Assembly: GCA_016839545.1 (NCBI GenBank)
Contig: JAEOUB010000103.1
Location: 1-7,618, forward strand
DNA: 7,618 nucleotides
Direction of reading: 5' to 3'
From: Candidatus Kariarchaeota archaeon
GTDB taxonomy: Archaea > Asgardarchaeota > Heimdallarchaeia > Heimdallarchaeales > Kariarchaeaceae
In this document: piece after piece, positions 5,722-7,618 of the stretch
Layout: every line of letters starts with the position of its first letter
How positions within the stretch are numbered: position 1 is the stretch's first letter
The notes under the pieces: generated by a model
Database searches by the model: none
Told to the model about the DNA's origin: nothing
The model's input: only the letters and a program-made list of their open reading frames with translations
Made by a program: the position numbers and the translations under genes

Positions 5722-6633
5722 ATGGTCGAGTTTCACACTGATGGCTTTGGTTCCTTTGGTGGTCTGATCTTCGATATGGTCCCTGCAGATGTGTCTGATG
5801 TTCTCATCGTAGGAATCCCCTACGAGAGTGCAACCTCCGGAAAGAAAGGAGCTGCATTTGCTCCGGTGGAACTCAGAAAACTATCCGTTGACATGCAGAC
5901 CATGTCAAGAGAAGGCACGGATCTCAACCAGATGGTTCTCAAGGATATGGGCAATGTGGTGGTCTATCCCGTAGAAGGCAAAGAGACGCGTGATTCAATA
6001 GAGCGATCCTATGATGAGCTTTTTGCACAGGGCCCTCCTGTGATTACTTTGGGTGGCGATCATTCCTGTACCTTTCCTATTCTGAAGTCACTAGCAAAAG
6101 AGGGTAGTGTGGGAGTTATCTGGTTTGATGCCCATCGAGATCTCCTCTCAGAGCTGATGGGTTCTCGCTGGTCTCATGGTAGTCCGCTCCGAAGAGCCCT
6201 TGAGCTTGAAAACATCTCTGCTGAGCATGTGCTTCTTGTTGGAACTCGGTACATGGAACCCTCTGAAGAGGAATTTGTAGCTGGTCTACCCATCAAGGAA
6301 CTGAGAATGGTGGACCTGGAACGCAATGGTTTCGATCTTCCAGCTTTCTCCAGCATGGTGGCAAACATTGCTGAGAACGTGGATCATCTCTATGTCTCAA
6401 TTGATATTGATGTGCTGGATCCTGCCCATGCACCTGCAACAGGAACCCCTGTTGGAGGCGGTATGACAACGGCTCAGCTGATGCAAATGGTAAAATCCAT
6501 TCCTGCCAAGGTCAGGGCATTTGATCTCATGGAAGTTTCCCCACCGCATGATCATGGAGAAATTACGGTGAAGGCTGCTCTTGGAATTGTGACAGAAATA
6601 CTTGCCCAGATCAAGAATTCAAATCTATCCTGA
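5722..6633 (+). CDS. speB: Agmatinase-type ureohydrolase (arginase/agmatinase family)
   Basis: This is predicted to be a cytosolic di-manganese enzyme that hydrolyses agmatine, or a related guanidino compound, to an amine plus urea, feeding putrescine and polyamine synthesis. At 303 residues it has the usual length. The metal-binding motifs are all intact: GGDHS (111-115, H114), DAHRD (136-140, ligands D136, H138, D140) and SIDIDVLDPAHAPATGTP (226-243, ligands D228 and D230). SHGSPLRRA (151-159) and the late glutamate in FDLMEVSPPHDH (E271) are also present. The sequence looks agmatinase-like rather than arginase-like, but N1-aminopropylagmatine or guanidinobutyrate are alternative substrates. 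I chose the ATG at 5722 over the TTG three codons earlier (5713); a weak AGGA lies 9 bases upstream, and a TATA-like element about 25 bases upstream allows leaderless expression. It is followed by nhaA, 77 bases downstream on the same strand. Confidence 0.9.
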   Translation: MVEFHTDGFGSFGGLIFDMVPADVSDVLIVGIPYESATSGKKGAAFAPVELRKLSVDMQTMSREGTDLNQMVLKDMGNVVVYPVEGKETRDSIERSYDELFAQGPPVITLGGDHSCTFPILKSLAKEGSVGVIWFDAHRDLLSELMGSRWSHGSPLRRALELENISAEHVLLVGTRYMEPSEEEFVAGLPIKELRMVDLERNGFDLPAFSSMVANIAENVDHLYVSIDIDVLDPAHAPATGTPVGGGMTTAQLMQMVKSIPAKVRAFDLMEVSPPHDHGEITVKAALGIVTEILAQIKNSNLS

Positions 6634-6675
6634 TTTATGAGTTCAGAGTTTACGATTGACACCAACATCCACACG

Positions 6676-6687
6676 TATACTAAATAA
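6676..6687 (+). promoter_or_regulatory. Candidate TATA box for nhaA, leaderless transcript predicted
   Basis: TATACTAAATAA ends 23 bases before the nhaA ATG; its CTAAATAA core is centred about 27 bases upstream. This is the spacing expected if transcription begins at or next to the A of the ATG. No Shine-Dalgarno match is seen in the bases before the ATG, which fits a leaderless message and a promoter separate from the agmatinase gene. Confidence 0.55.
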
Positions 6688-6710
6688 CTTGAAATTCTCT
6701 CGGCAAATTG

Positions 6711-7618
6711 ATGGACCAAACAGGCACGTTCCCAAAAAGCCATCCAAGAGCTGTTATTCGGGTAAGTAGACCTTACAAAGAATTCATTGAGAAGGAAGCG
6801 CTGTCAGGTATATTCCTCATAATCTGTGTTCTTGCAGCGTTGATTATTGCAAACATCGGATTATTTGATACCTACGAACATTGGTGGGAGACAAAGTGGG
6901 GGGTAACTCTGGGAGAATTCAAACTGGAGAAATCACTCCACCTCTGGATCAATGATTTCCTCATGTCAATATTCTTTCTGCTTGTCGGATTGGAAATCAA
7001 ACGAGAACTTCTTATCGGTGAGCTATCGACTCCAAAACGGGCCCTACTTCCTGCAGTTGCAGCATTTGGAGGAATGGTAGTTCCTGCATTACTGTATGTT
7101 CTTATCAACCCTCCAGGATCTGAAGGTATTCGTGGATGGGCCACTCCAATGGCAACGGATATCGCATTCGCACTGAGTTTTGTCTTTCTCCTGGGTAAAC
7201 GGATACCATCATCAATACGGGTGTTTCTTGCCTCTCTGGCCATAGTGGATGATATCGGGGCAGTCTTAATCATCGCCTTCTTCTACTCTGAGACCATTAT
7301 GATCGGTCCCTTGATCGTTGCAGTTGTAATCATCTTTCTCCTGTCTACTCTGAATTATCTCAGTATCAATCGGATCAGTCCCTACATTGCCCTGGGCATC
7401 GTATTGTGGTACACTCTTTTCCTATCCGGTATCCATGCTACTATTGCAGGTGTCATCCTAGCTTTTACCATCCCCGCGACAACCAAGATAGATTATAATG
7501 ATTTCCAGCTGATATCCAACAATCTTGTCCGTAAGATGAACGATGCTATGGCTCTGGAGAATGATCTTGAGGGGAGACGGCTGAAATTTTTCCAGAATAG
7601 TGTTCACACTCTGGAAAA
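6711..7618 (+). CDS. nhaA: Na+/H+ antiporter NhaA (3' end outside window)
   Basis: This is a membrane antiporter expected to exchange cytoplasmic Na+ (or Li+) for external H+, controlling pH and salt tolerance. The first 302 residues are visible, open to the window end. A cytoplasmic lead of about 28 residues precedes helix 1 (30-50). LHLWINDFLMSIFFLLVGLE (76-95), followed by IKREL, is the classic NhaA signature. ATPMATDIAFALSF (144-157) carries D150, equivalent to E. coli D133. SLAIVDDIGAVLII (175-188) carries D180-D181, equivalent to the ion-binding D163-D164. SGIHATIAGVILAFTIP (239-255) is the conserved helix 8 region. After it comes a hydrophilic loop of about 45 residues, longer than in E. 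coli NhaA and ending near QNSVHTLE. The second-half helices, with the lysine equivalent to K300, are outside the window. The ATG at 6711 fits the TATA spacing. NhaA is mostly bacterial, so transfer into this archaeal lineage is plausible. Confidence 0.93.
   Translation, partial: MDQTGTFPKSHPRAVIRVSRPYKEFIEKEALSGIFLIICVLAALIIANIGLFDTYEHWWETKWGVTLGEFKLEKSLHLWINDFLMSIFFLLVGLEIKRELLIGELSTPKRALLPAVAAFGGMVVPALLYVLINPPGSEGIRGWATPMATDIAFALSFVFLLGKRIPSSIRVFLASLAIVDDIGAVLIIAFFYSETIMIGPLIVAVVIIFLLSTLNYLSINRISPYIALGIVLWYTLFLSGIHATIAGVILAFTIPATTKIDYNDFQLISNNLVRKMNDAMALENDLEGRRLKFFQNSVHTLE

Noticed and set aside
6634..6710. agmatinase-nhaA as one operon
   Set aside because: A well-placed TATA box before nhaA and a 77-base gap favour separate expression, though read-through cannot be excluded.
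6872..7273. Open frame of 133 codons on the minus strand inside nhaA
   Set aside because: It lies antisense to strongly conserved NhaA motifs, has a composition unlike its neighbours and resembles no family I know.
1..7618. Mobile element, CRISPR array, toxin-antitoxin or defence system
   Set aside because: No transposase, integrase, regularly spaced long repeats, tRNA attachment site or defence-type domain is visible; the genes are mainly housekeeping and transport.

Overview
This 7.6 kb stretch looks like chromosomal DNA from an archaeon. The clearest signs are a TrmY-type tRNA pseudouridine-54 methyltransferase, a RIO-family kinase, a GlmU-like sugar-nucleotide enzyme with a C-terminal left-handed beta-helix, TATA-like boxes about 25-35 bases upstream of several start codons, and one Shine-Dalgarno sequence (GTGATCA) matching the archaeal 16S tail. 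Base composition is moderate. An Asgard (Thorarchaeota-like) or other mesophilic archaeal lineage would fit, but the sequence does not prove the lineage. The histidine kinase tail, the CDF transporter and NhaA are families also common in bacteria, which suits a gene-exchanging archaeon.

Layout, left to right: the 3' end of a sensor histidine kinase (+) meets a CDF cation transporter (-) tail to tail with a 1-base gap. Upstream of the transporter on the minus strand lie trmY and a two-domain sugar nucleotidyltransferase-like gene. These two overlap by 4 bases (ATGA), so they are probably translationally coupled. A 151-base divergent region with a possibly shared TATA element and two inverted repeats separates them from a polytopic membrane acyltransferase (+). 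That gene converges, with an 8-base gap, on a RIO1-like kinase gene (-). A 314-base, AT-rich, repeat-containing region lies between the divergent RIO and agmatinase genes. The agmatinase/ureohydrolase gene (+) is followed after 77 bases by nhaA (+), which runs off the window.

Functional themes are RNA and ribosome biology (TrmY, RIO kinase), sugar-nucleotide or surface-glycan metabolism (the nucleotidyltransferase-like protein and the divergent acyltransferase), ion and pH homeostasis (CDF, NhaA), and polyamine synthesis (agmatinase).

There is no obvious mobile element, CRISPR array, RNA gene or defence island. The most unusual points are: the nucleotidyltransferase-like protein appears to have lost a signature residue in each of its two domains; short repeats cluster between the RIO and agmatinase genes; and a small hairpin covers the probable ribosome binding site of the RIO kinase gene.
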